Positions 7,451 to 15,852 are shown, counted from the first letter of the stretch. The stretch: DNA of 38,049 bases from M55B111 sp964614065 (GCA_964614065.1 CAZTJJ010000009.1:1-38049); one strand, 5' to 3'. Notes: generated from the letters alone by a model not told the origin. A program made the numbers and translations.

Positions 7451-7510
7451 TACCAATAATAGCTGAAAACCCCCAGGGTTTGCCCTGGTGGTGAATCAGC
7501 TGGTTTTTGG
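7451..7510 (+). repeat. Dispersed structured repeat, copy 1
   Basis: TACCAATAATAGCTGA opens the element. An outer stem AGCTGA (7461-7466)/TCAGCT (7496-7501) encloses an inner stem CCAGGG (7473-7478), loop TTTG and CCCTGG (7483-7488), followed by GGTTTTTGG. Nearly the same sequence occurs at 37914-37980, and an inverted, covarying copy at 29745-29800. Read on the plus strand it ends in a short T-run and could act as a weak terminator in the leader of the acetyltransferase gene. Confidence 0.75.
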
Positions 7511-7563
7511 GCCAATTCCCGTTTTTCAGATTCAGCGTTCTATGCCGTTGTTTTCTTATAAGG

Positions 7564-7581
7564 CCCACCCCAAGGGGTGGG
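7564..7581 (+). other. GC-rich hairpin just before the acetyltransferase start
   Basis: CCCACCC (7564-7570), loop CAAG and GGGTGGG (7575-7581) form a perfect 7-bp stem with no T-run. It lies about 15 bases upstream of the Shine-Dalgarno sequence GGAGTGA, so it may modulate translation initiation or mRNA stability. Confidence 0.5.
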
Positions 7582-7608
7582 GTAATTGACTATCACGGAG
7601 TGATTTTT

Positions 7609-8190
7609 TTGAGCTACACGGTAAAAGGGGAAAAAGTCGGTTTAAAGCCAATTAAACGTGAGGACGCACAGGTTTGGCTTGAGTGGTTTAACGATTTGGA
7701 AGTTACACAGTACCTATCCACATTTACCTCCATAATGTCCATAGAAAAAGAAGAAGAATTTTACGAGCGCGTATCCGATAGCGAAACTGACAAGGTTTTC
7801 TCAATATACGAGTTGAACGAAGAAAAGTTGATTGGAAATTGCGGGTTACACAATATCGATCTCGCCAACAAATCCGCCATGATGGGCATAGTAATCGGCA
7901 AAAAAAGCCATTGGAATAAAGGTCTGGGCACAGAAGCAACAATTCTGATACTCGACTATGGCTTCACCGTACTGGGATTGAATAGCATAAACCTGTATCT
8001 AAAGGAGTTCAATAACCGCGCGAGGAAGGCCTACCAAAAAGCCGGTTTCAAGGACGCGGGAAGGCTGCGGAACCACTGGTTCCTGAACGGCGATTACTAC
8101 GACAGTCAGATAATGGACATGTTGAAGGAGGAATTTTTCGAACTCCACGAATCTACTATCAAAAATAGGTACCTCCATAAACAGGAATAA
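7609..8190 (+). CDS. GNAT family N-acetyltransferase (RimJ/RimL type)
   Basis: A 193-residue acetyltransferase using acetyl-CoA on an amino group of an unknown acceptor. The domain starts with GLKPIKREDAQVWLEWFND and has the acetyl-CoA-binding loop NKGLGTEA (about residues 103-110), followed by GLNSINLYLKEFNNRARKAYQKAGF, written here only to residue class: the helix and strand typical of RimL-like proteins. An in-frame ATG at 7507 exists, but I chose TTG at 7609: GGAGTGA lies seven bases upstream, and the extra 34 residues of the longer form fall in the repeat and hairpin region. Confidence 0.8.
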   Translation: MSYTVKGEKVGLKPIKREDAQVWLEWFNDLEVTQYLSTFTSIMSIEKEEEFYERVSDSETDKVFSIYELNEEKLIGNCGLHNIDLANKSAMMGIVIGKKSHWNKGLGTEATILILDYGFTVLGLNSINLYLKEFNNRARKAYQKAGFKDAGRLRNHWFLNGDYYDSQIMDMLKEEFFELHESTIKNRYLHKQE

Positions 8191-8245
8191 TACCTGCCAT
8201 CAATGAAAAGCAACTAAATACATCGACCAGGTCCGGGGGGCGAGA

Positions 8246-9718
8246 ATGCATTCCTGGATAATTCGGCTTCGGTATATAGGCGCTCTGCTTTGGGTATTCG
8301 GATTCATTGTCTTAATCCCGCTGGTATTGATTCCCTCTATGCCCAGTCTACGACCTGCTCTTTCAACTATATTCCCTTTCCTGATACCTTCCTTAATATC
8401 CTTGAGTCTGGGTTTGTGTATCAATAGACGTATTCCACTTGAACCGCTGACCGGCCAGGGTGCGGTCGTCGTAGTAACTTTTGGTTGGTTCATCGTATCA
8501 CTATTCGGGAGTCTACCTTTCGTACTCGGAAATCACCTTAGCTTTCTAAATGCACTATTCGAGTCAACAAGTGGATTTACAACCACGGGAATAACGGTCC
8601 TCACAGATCTAAAAAGCATTCCAGATACGTTGATATTATGGAGGTCGCTAACTCAATGGATCGGCGGGTTAGGGATACTAACACTGTTTTCCGTTCTCGT
8701 GTTCAACGCGGAAGCCTCTCACAGATTATTCGGAGCAGAAAGTCATAAAGTGATTTCAGAACGACCTGCACCAGGAATGTTCAACACTTTGAAGATTCTT
8801 TGGACCATTTATTCACTTTTCACCGTGGTCCTGACAGGAGTTTTATTTCTTGAGGGATTGAGCTGGTTTAACGCAATTAACCACAGTTTAACAGCTCTAT
8901 CTACTGGTGGTTTCTCACCACACAATGCAAATATCGGCTATTTCCAACAATCAGGTTTTGCCAATTACAGAATAATCGAGTACACCGTTATTGTGGGAAT
9001 GACGCTGGGCGGAACCAGTTTCGTCGTTCATTACCGATTTTTAAGAGGTGAATTTCGTGCTCTATGGGACAGCATGGAGATCAAGCTTTTCTACCGGATC
9101 ATCCTGGGGGCCACAGGGTTAATCATGATTAATCAGATTCAAACCAACGGGCTTGACAATTTAGCAGACGGCTTCAGGCATTCACTCTTTCAGGTGGTAG
9201 CTGTACTCACCACTACAGGATTTGGAACCAAGGATATTGGTGGTAGCTTTTTCCCTGCACTCGCAAAACAGATGTTCCTGATATTAATGGTTATCGGGGG
9301 TATGGTTGGATCAACCAGTGGAGGGTTGAAAGTATTTCGGGTGGGCATCCTGTGGAAGATGGTAAAGGGACAAATTCGTAAAATAGTCCAGCCTGCCAGA
9401 GCCGTCAACCCACTGGTGGTAGACGGCAAGATACTACCTTCCGATGAGATAAAAAGGATTTCTGCCTTGTTTTTTGCCTGGCTGGTTTTTCTAGTTTTTG
9501 GAGGGATGGTCACCACGCTCTTCTCAAACCTGAAGCCGGTTGCTGCTTTTTCAGGTATGTTTTCGGCCCTTGGGAATATAGGCCCCAGCTACATATCATT
9601 AGAACAATGGCCCAATCTGCATCCAATAATTAGAATCACCTACATAATCGGGATGTTGGCGGGTAGGTTAGAAATATTACCTGTACTTTTATTATTCAGT
9701 CGTAGAGCATGGAGGTGA
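8246..9718 (+). CDS. trkH: TrkH-type potassium uptake channel subunit
   Basis: A 490-residue membrane protein forming the ion-conducting part of Trk/Ktr K+ uptake. The four pore loops can be seen: STSGFTTTGIT (about residues 107-117), LSTGGFS, TTTGFGTKD and STSGGLKV, each with the selectivity-filter glycine. Length matches TrkH (about 480-490). The final GMLAGRLEILPVLLLF is characteristic of the family. GGGGGGCGAG precedes the ATG. The regulatory subunit TrkA starts two bases after the stop, and its Shine-Dalgarno lies inside the trkH end, so the pair is coupled. Confidence 0.95.
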   Translation: MHSWIIRLRYIGALLWVFGFIVLIPLVLIPSMPSLRPALSTIFPFLIPSLISLSLGLCINRRIPLEPLTGQGAVVVVTFGWFIVSLFGSLPFVLGNHLSFLNALFESTSGFTTTGITVLTDLKSIPDTLILWRSLTQWIGGLGILTLFSVLVFNAEASHRLFGAESHKVISERPAPGMFNTLKILWTIYSLFTVVLTGVLFLEGLSWFNAINHSLTALSTGGFSPHNANIGYFQQSGFANYRIIEYTVIVGMTLGGTSFVVHYRFLRGEFRALWDSMEIKLFYRIILGATGLIMINQIQTNGLDNLADGFRHSLFQVVAVLTTTGFGTKDIGGSFFPALAKQMFLILMVIGGMVGSTSGGLKVFRVGILWKMVKGQIRKIVQPARAVNPLVVDGKILPSDEIKRISALFFAWLVFLVFGGMVTTLFSNLKPVAAFSGMFSALGNIGPSYISLEQWPNLHPIIRITYIIGMLAGRLEILPVLLLFSRRAWR

Positions 9719-9720
9719 CA

Positions 9721-10416
9721 ATGTATATCATCATTGCCGGTGCTGGTCTGCTAGGTCGAGGATTAATCAGGCGTTTAGTCGAGAACAAACACGACGTAGT
9801 TGCCATAGATGTCGACGAAAAAGTTTGTAATCTGGTCTATAGAAATTACGGTGCAGTCTCTGTGAACGGCGATGCAACAGACGTGGACGTTCTTGAGGAA
9901 GCCAAAATAGAGAAAGCGGCCGTCGCGGTTGGATTAATGGGAAAAGACGCAAATAACTTGTCTTTTTCAGTACTGGCTGAGAATTTCGGCGTTCCCCGGA
10001 TCTTTACCAGAATGAGAAACTCAAAGTACGAACAGGCCTACAAAGCAGCCGGAGTAACCAAGGTTATAAACATCGTAGATCTGTATCTGGATCAATTCGT
10101 CCTGGAAATTGAACAACCGAAGCTTCAAAAAGTGGCTACACTAGGAGGAGGAAAGGCATCCATCGTAATCGTGGAAGTACCGGAACAATCGCCCTGTGCA
10201 AACAAAACTATCGCTAAGATTACCGAAAACGAAAAATTTCCCACCGAATGCGTGATTGCTGGCATATATAGAGAAGACGAATTCATCATACCCAGGGGCG
10301 ATCAAACGATTAAACCCAAAGATAGAGTGTTCTTAGCCGCAGCGTTTTCCGACATCCGAGATGCGGCTAATTTCCTGGGCGTCGAATCGAAAAAATGGTT
10401 TAACAGATTTGGGTAA
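9721..10416 (+). CDS. trkA: TrkA potassium uptake regulatory subunit
   Basis: A 231-residue cytoplasmic nucleotide-binding (RCK) protein that gates TrkH in response to NAD(H)/ATP/ADP. The N-terminal Rossmann motif is IAGAGLLGRG (residues 5-14), with an acidic VVAIDVDE at the end of strand two, then GDATDVDVLEEA. The TrkA-C domain occupies about 140-220 (ending in IKPKDRVFLAA). An in-frame ATG exists at 9709, but GGAGGTG at 9711-9717 is its ribosome binding site, so the start is 9721. It is a single-unit TrkA, half the size of the E. coli fused protein. Confidence 0.93.
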   Translation: MYIIIAGAGLLGRGLIRRLVENKHDVVAIDVDEKVCNLVYRNYGAVSVNGDATDVDVLEEAKIEKAAVAVGLMGKDANNLSFSVLAENFGVPRIFTRMRNSKYEQAYKAAGVTKVINIVDLYLDQFVLEIEQPKLQKVATLGGGKASIVIVEVPEQSPCANKTIAKITENEKFPTECVIAGIYREDEFIIPRGDQTIKPKDRVFLAAAFSDIRDAANFLGVESKKWFNRFG

Positions 10417-10473
10417 CTTTTAGAGCAGACGCAGCCGACCAGTCCAACATTTTACGAGTACTAACACAGGAGT

Positions 10474-11499
10474 TTAAAAGTTGCCCCCCATGGTTAACGC
10501 CATTAAGCCCTTTTGAAGATGTAGTCTGTTTTCGGCTTGATCGTAGACAAAGGACAATTCCTGGTCATCCATAATGGAATCTTCCACTTCATTACCACGA
10601 TCGACCGGCATACAATGGAGTAAATAACCAGGATCTGCCAGTTCTTGCTGCCTCTTTTTCGTATATTTCCAGCCCTTGTGTTTACCAGCAAGCTCAATTT
10701 CTTTCTCTTTCCCTATCTCATAGCGCCGGGGACTCATCCAGTTCCTCGGATAAACGACTGCGGCTCCATCAAGGGCTTCGTCCATGTCGTGGGTTAGGCT
10801 AAAGGAACCACCGCTCTTTTTGGAGTTGGTCTCGGTAAGTTCCAACACGTCCTCGTCCAGCTCGTAGCCTTTCGGATGAGCTAAAGTCACGTCCATGCCA
10901 TACAGAGCCATAGTCAAGATATTAGATTGGATTGAACCCCAGGACCGCACCCAGGGAGAGTACGACCAAGTAACCGCTATCTTCTTGCCGTGAAGATCCC
11001 CTATCTTCTCCTGTAACGTCATTAGATCGGTCATGCTCTGACAGGGATGGTATATATCGGAAGCCATGTTGATTACCGGCACGGACGAATACTTACCCAT
11101 CTCGTACAATATTTCCGTTCCCTGGCCGTAGTAATTCACTTTATCCTCCAGCAATCTAACTCCTACACCATCCGAATACCTTCCCATGACCTTGGTGGTG
11201 TCCTCAATCGATTCGCCTCCCCCCGGCTCCCGATCCAGCGAAATCCTCATCGTCTCCGGGGCCAGAAACTGAGAGTGTCCCCCAAGCTGGGTCATGCCTG
11301 CCTCAAAAGACTGCCTGGTCCTGGTGGAGGTATTAAAGAAAAGCATCATAAACGTCTTGTTCTCCAGTACTTTCAGCGTCTCTCCGCTATAGTATCGGCT
11401 TTTGAGGTCGGAGGAAACTTTTAACAATATATCCAGCTCCTCCTTGGTCCAGTCGTTTATGCTGATAAAATTCTTCCCTTCTAGATCAAACCAGCTCAC
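10474..11499 (-). CDS. Knotted (YgeW/AOTC-like) carbamoyltransferase 1
   Basis: A 341-residue transcarbamylase. Seen: the carbamoyl-phosphate site STRTR (residues 58-62), HPCQ (151-154) and HCMP (295-298) followed by VDRGNEV, where ordinary ornithine transcarbamylases have HCLPA. The TWSYSPWVRSWG stretch and the region around GMDVTLAHPKGY match the knotted YgeW/acetylornithine-type clade rather than OTC or ATC. In the catabolic direction it would phosphorolyse a carbamoylated amino compound to carbamoyl phosphate for the kinase upstream. Substrate unknown. Start: GTG at 11499 has AGGAGG eight bases upstream; a GTG at 11508 in frame overlaps that Shine-Dalgarno and is rejected. It is last in the five-gene minus-strand cluster. 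Confidence 0.85.
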   Translation of the reverse strand: MSWFDLEGKNFISINDWTKEELDILLKVSSDLKSRYYSGETLKVLENKTFMMLFFNTSTRTRQSFEAGMTQLGGHSQFLAPETMRISLDREPGGGESIEDTTKVMGRYSDGVGVRLLEDKVNYYGQGTEILYEMGKYSSVPVINMASDIYHPCQSMTDLMTLQEKIGDLHGKKIAVTWSYSPWVRSWGSIQSNILTMALYGMDVTLAHPKGYELDEDVLELTETNSKKSGGSFSLTHDMDEALDGAAVVYPRNWMSPRRYEIGKEKEIELAGKHKGWKYTKKRQQELADPGYLLHCMPVDRGNEVEDSIMDDQELSFVYDQAENRLHLQKGLMALTMGGNF

Positions 11500-11511
11500 G
11501 TTGGTCACCTC

Positions 11512-12549
11512 CTAGGATAACAGCAAGCTCAACAAACCCTTTTGTGCATGAAGTCTATTTCCCGCTTCCTCAAACACTATGGAATTCGGGCCGTCTATTA
11601 CTTCGTCAGTTACCTCCATATCTCTGTCGGCTGGCAGGCAGTGCATGTAGTAAGCGTCGTTAGTCAGTTCCATTTTGTCTTGGGTTGTTATCCAATCTTC
11701 GTTTTCGGCAAACAACTTCTTGGCCTTCTCCAAATCCGCTGTGCCCCCTTCTGTAGGTTGAACCGTCCAGGATTTTGGATAAACTACGTCCGCATCGGTG
11801 AAACCCTCTTTCATATCGTGCACTATACTAAGGTTTCCTCCATTTTCCCTGGCGAGTTTTTCCGTAGAGTCAACTACATCTGGTGCCAGATCAAAACCTT
11901 CGGGATAAGCTAAAGTGACGTCCATACCCATCATCGCGGCACTGATAACTGCGGATTGGGGAACGGAGAGCGGCTTCTCGACTGACCCTGAGTAAGCCCA
12001 GCTCATAGTAAACTTCTTTCCAGTCAGGTCTTTTTCGAGCTTTTCCTGCATGGTCATTACGTCAGCAAGCGCCTGACATGGGTGATATCCATCGTCTTCC
12101 ATATTGATAATAGGTATGGAAGCCCACTTAGAAAATTCTTTTAGGATCTTAAACCCTTTTCCATACTCCCAGCCGGTCTTCTCCCCGTAAATTCGTATGG
12201 AAATCGCATCCCCCATCTCGGAAAGTACCCTGGCTACGTCACTCACTCTCTCGGTGGAATAAGCTTCCTCCTCACCTTTTAGTGCCGGAGTATAGACTGC
12301 TCCGGGCTGTAAGAAATGTGCATGCCCACCCAATTGAGTCATACCCGCCTCAAAAGAGTTTCTCGTCCTCAACGAAGTATTATAAAACAACATGAACAGG
12401 GACTTGGCAGTCAGAACATTTGTCTGCAGCTCCCCACGAATATGTCTGCGCTTCAAATCGTGGGCAGCGTCTAATATTGCATCAATCTCATCTCTTGTAA
12501 AGTCCAACCAGGTTAAAAAATCTCTACCTCTCAGTTGTGTATTAGACAT
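11512..12549 (-). CDS. Knotted (YgeW/AOTC-like) carbamoyltransferase 2
   Basis: A 345-residue transcarbamylase clearly distinct from its downstream neighbour. The carbamoyl-phosphate motif is SLRTR (residues 59-63) in place of STRTR, a variant known from acetyl- and succinylornithine transcarbamylases. HPCQ is at 156-159 and HCLP at 303-306, followed by ADRDMEV. The KPLSVPQ loop and GMDVTLAYPEGFDL resemble E. coli YgeW. It probably works catabolically on a ureido compound with the carbamate kinase encoded just upstream (11 bases). Its stop overlaps the Shine-Dalgarno of carbamoyltransferase 1, so the two are expressed together. GGGAGG precedes the ATG. Confidence 0.87.
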   Translation of the reverse strand: MSNTQLRGRDFLTWLDFTRDEIDAILDAAHDLKRRHIRGELQTNVLTAKSLFMLFYNTSLRTRNSFEAGMTQLGGHAHFLQPGAVYTPALKGEEEAYSTERVSDVARVLSEMGDAISIRIYGEKTGWEYGKGFKILKEFSKWASIPIINMEDDGYHPCQALADVMTMQEKLEKDLTGKKFTMSWAYSGSVEKPLSVPQSAVISAAMMGMDVTLAYPEGFDLAPDVVDSTEKLARENGGNLSIVHDMKEGFTDADVVYPKSWTVQPTEGGTADLEKAKKLFAENEDWITTQDKMELTNDAYYMHCLPADRDMEVTDEVIDGPNSIVFEEAGNRLHAQKGLLSLLLS

Positions 12550-12560
12550 TTTTCCTCCCG

Positions 12561-13517
12561 TTAATTGGTTATCGTCGTTCCTGTTTTACCATCTAGAGCA
12601 TCAAGTACTCTGTTTAATGACGTTATAATTGCCCGTTTGCCTCCAGATTCCACAAATTTTATACCGGCCTTTACTTTGGGATTCATCGAACCTTCAGCAA
12701 ATTGGCCATCCTCAACGTACGCCTTCATCTCCTCTGCAGTTACCTCTTTTAGCGGTCTTTCGTCCGGGGTATTGTAATTCAAATAAACGTATTCTACGTC
12801 GGTCAAAATCAACAAAACTTCCGCTTCCACGTCCTGGGCGAGCTGCTCTGTGGCCAAATCCTTATCGATCACTGCTTCTTTGCCCACAAGTCTCGATCCT
12901 GCCCTTACCACAGGCACTCCACCTCCACCTGATGCAATGACAACCGTATGGGCATCGAGCAATTGCTTGATCGGCTCTTTTTCAACGATGGCTACCGGCT
13001 TTGGAGAAGGAACAACCCTTCGATATCCCCTTCCCGCATCTTCTATAATATCATAGCCTTTCTCGGTCTCCAGTTTTCTGGCAGCTTCTTCTGTATAGAA
13101 AGGACCTACGGGTTTGGAAGGGTCCTCAAATGCTTCATCTTCTGCATCAATTAGAGTTTGGGTTAAAACGGTGGCTACGGGAATATCTCCGCGACCATTT
13201 TGATTGAAGATATTATCTAAACACTGGGAAAGCATATATCCGATCAAGCCCTGGCTCTCGGCTCCACACATATCCAGAGGCAGAGACGGTACTTCTTCCT
13301 TGGCAAGCTCGTTCTGTAACAAAATATTCCCCACCTGAGGACCGTTACCGTGAGATACGACAATTTTGTACTCGCCGGATAGAACCATCGCAGCGAGTTG
13401 TTCGGTAGTTTCCCTGACGTTTTCGAGCTGTTCTTGGGCAGTCCCCTCCTGTCCCGGCTTCAATATTGCATTTCCGCCTAACGCTACTACCGTCAAGATC
13501 TTTTCGTCACTTTCCAT
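12561..13517 (-). CDS. arcC: Carbamate kinase
   Basis: A 318-residue amino-acid-kinase-family enzyme converting carbamoyl phosphate and ADP to ATP, ammonia and CO2, the energy-yielding step of catabolic carbamoyl pathways. Seen: VVALGGNAIL (about residues 10-19), VVSHGNGPQVG (about 53-63), ASGGGGVPVV (about 195-204), the DKDLATEQLA segment and MNPKVKAG near the end. Length fits the family. GGAGGGGG precedes the ATG. It lies between a FadR-type regulator and two carbamoyltransferases, so it would consume carbamoyl phosphate made by either. Confidence 0.95.
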   Translation of the reverse strand: MESDEKILTVVALGGNAILKPGQEGTAQEQLENVRETTEQLAAMVLSGEYKIVVSHGNGPQVGNILLQNELAKEEVPSLPLDMCGAESQGLIGYMLSQCLDNIFNQNGRGDIPVATVLTQTLIDAEDEAFEDPSKPVGPFYTEEAARKLETEKGYDIIEDAGRGYRRVVPSPKPVAIVEKEPIKQLLDAHTVVIASGGGGVPVVRAGSRLVGKEAVIDKDLATEQLAQDVEAEVLLILTDVEYVYLNYNTPDERPLKEVTAEEMKAYVEDGQFAEGSMNPKVKAGIKFVESGGKRAIITSLNRVLDALDGKTGTTITN

Positions 13518-13536
13518 GTTTTCCCCCTCCTTGGAG

Positions 13537-14259
13537 CTATTCTTCCCCCGACCTCTCCAGGGCGTCCTCCATTAACTCCCAATGGACGGCTATTGAATCC
13601 TTAGCTTTTTTCAGATCGCGTGCCTGGATAGCTTTTAAGAGGTCTCTATGGGTATTAAAACAGCGTTTAATTCTAGAATCGTCTACTAAATAATATTTAT
13701 GGGTAAACTCTCTGTATAATGGATCATGAATCGTTGCCAAAAGCGGTTGAGCAGCTTTTACTACCAAAGGATTATCCGATAACTCCACAAAAGCTTCGTG
13801 AAAATCGTGATCGGCGTCCATGTATTCCTCGTATTCCTTTTCCGTAGAGTGTTTGTCCATCCTGGTAAGAGCTTTTTTCAGTTGGTTGATTCCAGCTTCA
13901 TCGGCCTTTTTTATGACGAACTTTAATATGGCGTTTTCAAGGTTTCTCCTCGCTTCAATTATGTGGAGATGGTCGATATTCTTTTCCATCAGGGAGAGAT
14001 CGGTTGCCAATAAGCTGTCTTCGTGTAAGGATTCGCTTATGTACGTTCCAGAGCCTACCTTGGTGTGAACGATTTTTAGCACTTGAAGACCGCTTAAGGC
14101 CTCCCTGATGGATGGGCGGCTCACGTTCATAGTCTCAGCCAATTCGTGTTCGGAGGGCAACTTGTCCCCGGGCTTTAGTTTGCCCTGTTTGATTGCTTTA
14201 ATTATCTGCTCGGCAACTTTAACTTTCTTCTTCTTGGTCGGTTTTATTTGGCCAAACAT
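13537..14259 (-). CDS. FadR-subfamily GntR transcriptional regulator
   Basis: A 240-residue repressor/activator. The N-terminal winged helix (about residues 14-75) has the GntR signature GKLKPGDKLPSEHELAE and SRPSIREALSGLQ. The C-terminal all-helical FCD domain (about 95-225) has the metal/ligand pattern DADHDFHEAFVELSDN and a late H in NTHRDLLKAI and VHWELM. Such proteins bind small organic acids. It sits inside the carbamoyl operon between the PLP enzyme and carbamate kinase, so it probably controls this operon; the operator was not identified. GAGAGG lies about 16 bases before the ATG, a long spacing. Confidence 0.88.
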   Translation of the reverse strand: MFGQIKPTKKKKVKVAEQIIKAIKQGKLKPGDKLPSEHELAETMNVSRPSIREALSGLQVLKIVHTKVGSGTYISESLHEDSLLATDLSLMEKNIDHLHIIEARRNLENAILKFVIKKADEAGINQLKKALTRMDKHSTEKEYEEYMDADHDFHEAFVELSDNPLVVKAAQPLLATIHDPLYREFTHKYYLVDDSRIKRCFNTHRDLLKAIQARDLKKAKDSIAVHWELMEDALERSGEE

Positions 14260-14293
14260 CTTCAGATACTTAAACCTCTCGTTAAAAGCCCCT

Positions 14294-15625
14294 CTAAAGA
14301 AGGCCGACTTTGTCGTTGAACTCCCGAATTAATTGGTCCCATTTTTCGTACGAAGAGAATTTCTCTTTCCAATAGGTCTCGTCGTACCACTGCCGTTCAA
14401 GTTCATCCACGTCCTTTCCTCGCTGCTCTATCCAGGTAAAGTACTTTAAATTATGGATGCTCTTTTTGTCCCAGTAGGTTAAATCCTGCATGTGATCGAT
14501 ATTTACTTCTCTTAAGTAAGCGCCGTAGTCCTCCGCGGCGTCAAATTGGGTATATTCACCCTTCTCTTTGGCTTCCTTTAGCCTGGATTGGTACAACTCC
14601 ATGGAGTCTGTAGCGATGGTAAATATTACATCCTGTTCGTCCATTTCGTAGAAGTTGGCCATCTTAATCGATCCGATNNNNNNNNNNNNNNNNNNNNNNN
14701 NNNNNNNNNNNNNNNNNNNNNNNNNNNNNNNNNNNNNNNNNNNNNNNNNNNNNNNNNNNNNNNNNNNNNNNNNNNNNCCTGTATAAAGCAGGGTGGGACA
14801 CTCCAGGGCTTCCCCGGCACCTATTTTTACTCTCGGGTACTTCTCGCGTACATAGTCCGCACAACCCAGGGTTCCGGTCGAGCCCTGAGTTAAAAATACA
14901 CCGGAGAGAGTTTGATCTTCCCTTTTAACTTCTCGAAAAACCTCTTCTATGGCCTGACCGGTGACTATATAATGCCATATGGCATTCCCTATTTCGTCAA
15001 ATTGATTGAGAACCACCACTTCGTCCGGTCTTTTTTCTTTCAACTCCTCACTTTTTTCAAACACTTCCCATACGTTACTTTCTACACCGGGCGTAGCATG
15101 GATTTCGGAACCAACCTTTTCCAACCATTCAAACCGCTCGTTGGACATACCCTCGGGAAGTACAGCTATAGTCGGACAGGCAAGGAGATCAGCGTCGTAA
15201 GCTCCCCCACGACAGTAATTGCCAGTTGAGGGCCACAGGGCTTTTTGAGTGGTGGGATCAAATGCTCCTCGCACCAACTTTTCTACTAATGGACCAAACG
15301 TAGCTCCGACTTTGTGAGAACCGGTTGGAAAATATTTGCCTATGAGGGTAATAATTCTCGTATCTATTCCGGTCAATTCTTTGGGAAACTCCATATAATT
15401 TACTTTTCCGAAACCGCCACCTGACTTCACAGGTTCGTTCTTCCAGGTAATGCGAAACAGATTCCTGGAATTTAGATCCCAGAGACCTATATCCTTTAGT
15501 TCGTCCTTGATATTCTGGGGGATTTTCTCTGGATGAGCCATCTCCTCGTAGGTAGGGATGATTATGTCTCGCTCTCTGCAGCGTTGAATTGTGTTTCCTA
15601 GCACTTTGTTGTTTACTTCCGCCAT
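14294..15625 (-). CDS. Fold-type II PLP-dependent enzyme (cysteine synthase/lyase-like), interrupted by an assembly gap
   Basis: About 410 residues are readable on either side of an N run. The PLP lysine is expected in GSHKVGAT (about residue 103-110), followed by a substrate/phosphate loop PSTGNYCRGG (about 133-142), the serine/threonine-dehydratase-like arrangement. Length before and after the gap suggests the true protein is longer than the padded frame. Annotated homologues are usually called pyridoxal-phosphate-dependent or cysteine-synthase-family proteins of unknown substrate. In this operon an ammonia-lyase role on an amino-acid remnant is a reasonable inference, comparable in position to YgeX of the enterobacterial purine cluster, although it is not obviously YgeX by sequence. 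The ATG at 15625 has GTGGAGG seven bases upstream; an in-frame TTG six bases further out is rejected. Confidence 0.75.
   Translation of the reverse strand: MAEVNNKVLGNTIQRCRERDIIIPTYEEMAHPEKIPQNIKDELKDIGLWDLNSRNLFRITWKNEPVKSGGGFGKVNYMEFPKELTGIDTRIITLIGKYFPTGSHKVGATFGPLVEKLVRGAFDPTTQKALWPSTGNYCRGGAYDADLLACPTIAVLPEGMSNERFEWLEKVGSEIHATPGVESNVWEVFEKSEELKEKRPDEVVVLNQFDEIGNAIWHYIVTGQAIEEVFREVKREDQTLSGVFLTQGSTGTLGCADYVREKYPRVKIGAGEALECPTLLYTXXXXXXXXXXXXXXXXXXXXXXXXXXXXXXXXXXIGSIKMANFYEMDEQDVIFTIATDSMELYQSRLKEAKEKGEYTQFDAAEDYGAYLREVNIDHMQDLTYWDKKSIHNLKYFTWIEQRGKDVDELERQWYDETYWKEKFSSYEKWDQLIREFNDKVGLL
14678..14777. other. Assembly gap (100 N)
   Basis: Exactly 100 undetermined bases, a conventional placeholder length. 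It falls inside the PLP enzyme gene. The frames on both sides agree across the padding, but this happens by chance in one of three cases and does not prove the gap length. Confidence 0.95.
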
Positions 15626-15675
15626 TTGCAAACCTCCACTTGATAGCTATTCTTGAACAAAATTCTAAGTAAGGA

Positions 15676-15703
15676 ATTATATCTCGTCTGGTTGCAATCT
15701 CAA
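15676..15703 (-). promoter_or_regulatory. Promoter of the PLP enzyme/carbamate kinase/carbamoyltransferase operon
   Basis: On the minus strand TTGAGA (15703-15698), a 16-base spacer and a perfect TATAAT (15681-15676). It is about 50 bases before the ATG at 15625, leaving a leader of about 45 nt. Confidence 0.6.
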
Positions 15704-15779
15704 TTCAAAAAGCCAAAACCCTTATTCTGTCAATAATATCCTCTAAAAGAAATATCTGTTTGGCAGCATTACAAGTTAA

Positions 15780-15808
15780 AAAATACTAAACGAGGTAAAG
15801 TTTGTCAA
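15780..15808 (-). promoter_or_regulatory. Second upstream promoter candidate for the same operon
   Basis: On the minus strand TTGACA (15808-15803), a 17-base spacer and TATTTT (15785-15780). It would add about 100 nt of leader relative to the promoter at 15676-15703. The region 15632-15852 otherwise holds no gene. Confidence 0.45.
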
Positions 15809-15852
15809 ATAATGGTTAGGCGAAGGGGGTTCTAACACTTTGAACGGTTCTG

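Noticed and set aside
9709..9720. Upstream ATG for trkA
   Set aside because: It coincides with the Shine-Dalgarno region of the better start at 9721 and would overlap trkH.
12565..13694. Several plus-strand frames opposite carbamate kinase and the FadR-type gene
   Set aside because: They are shadows of the minus-strand genes, with no ribosome binding sites and no recognisable protein features.
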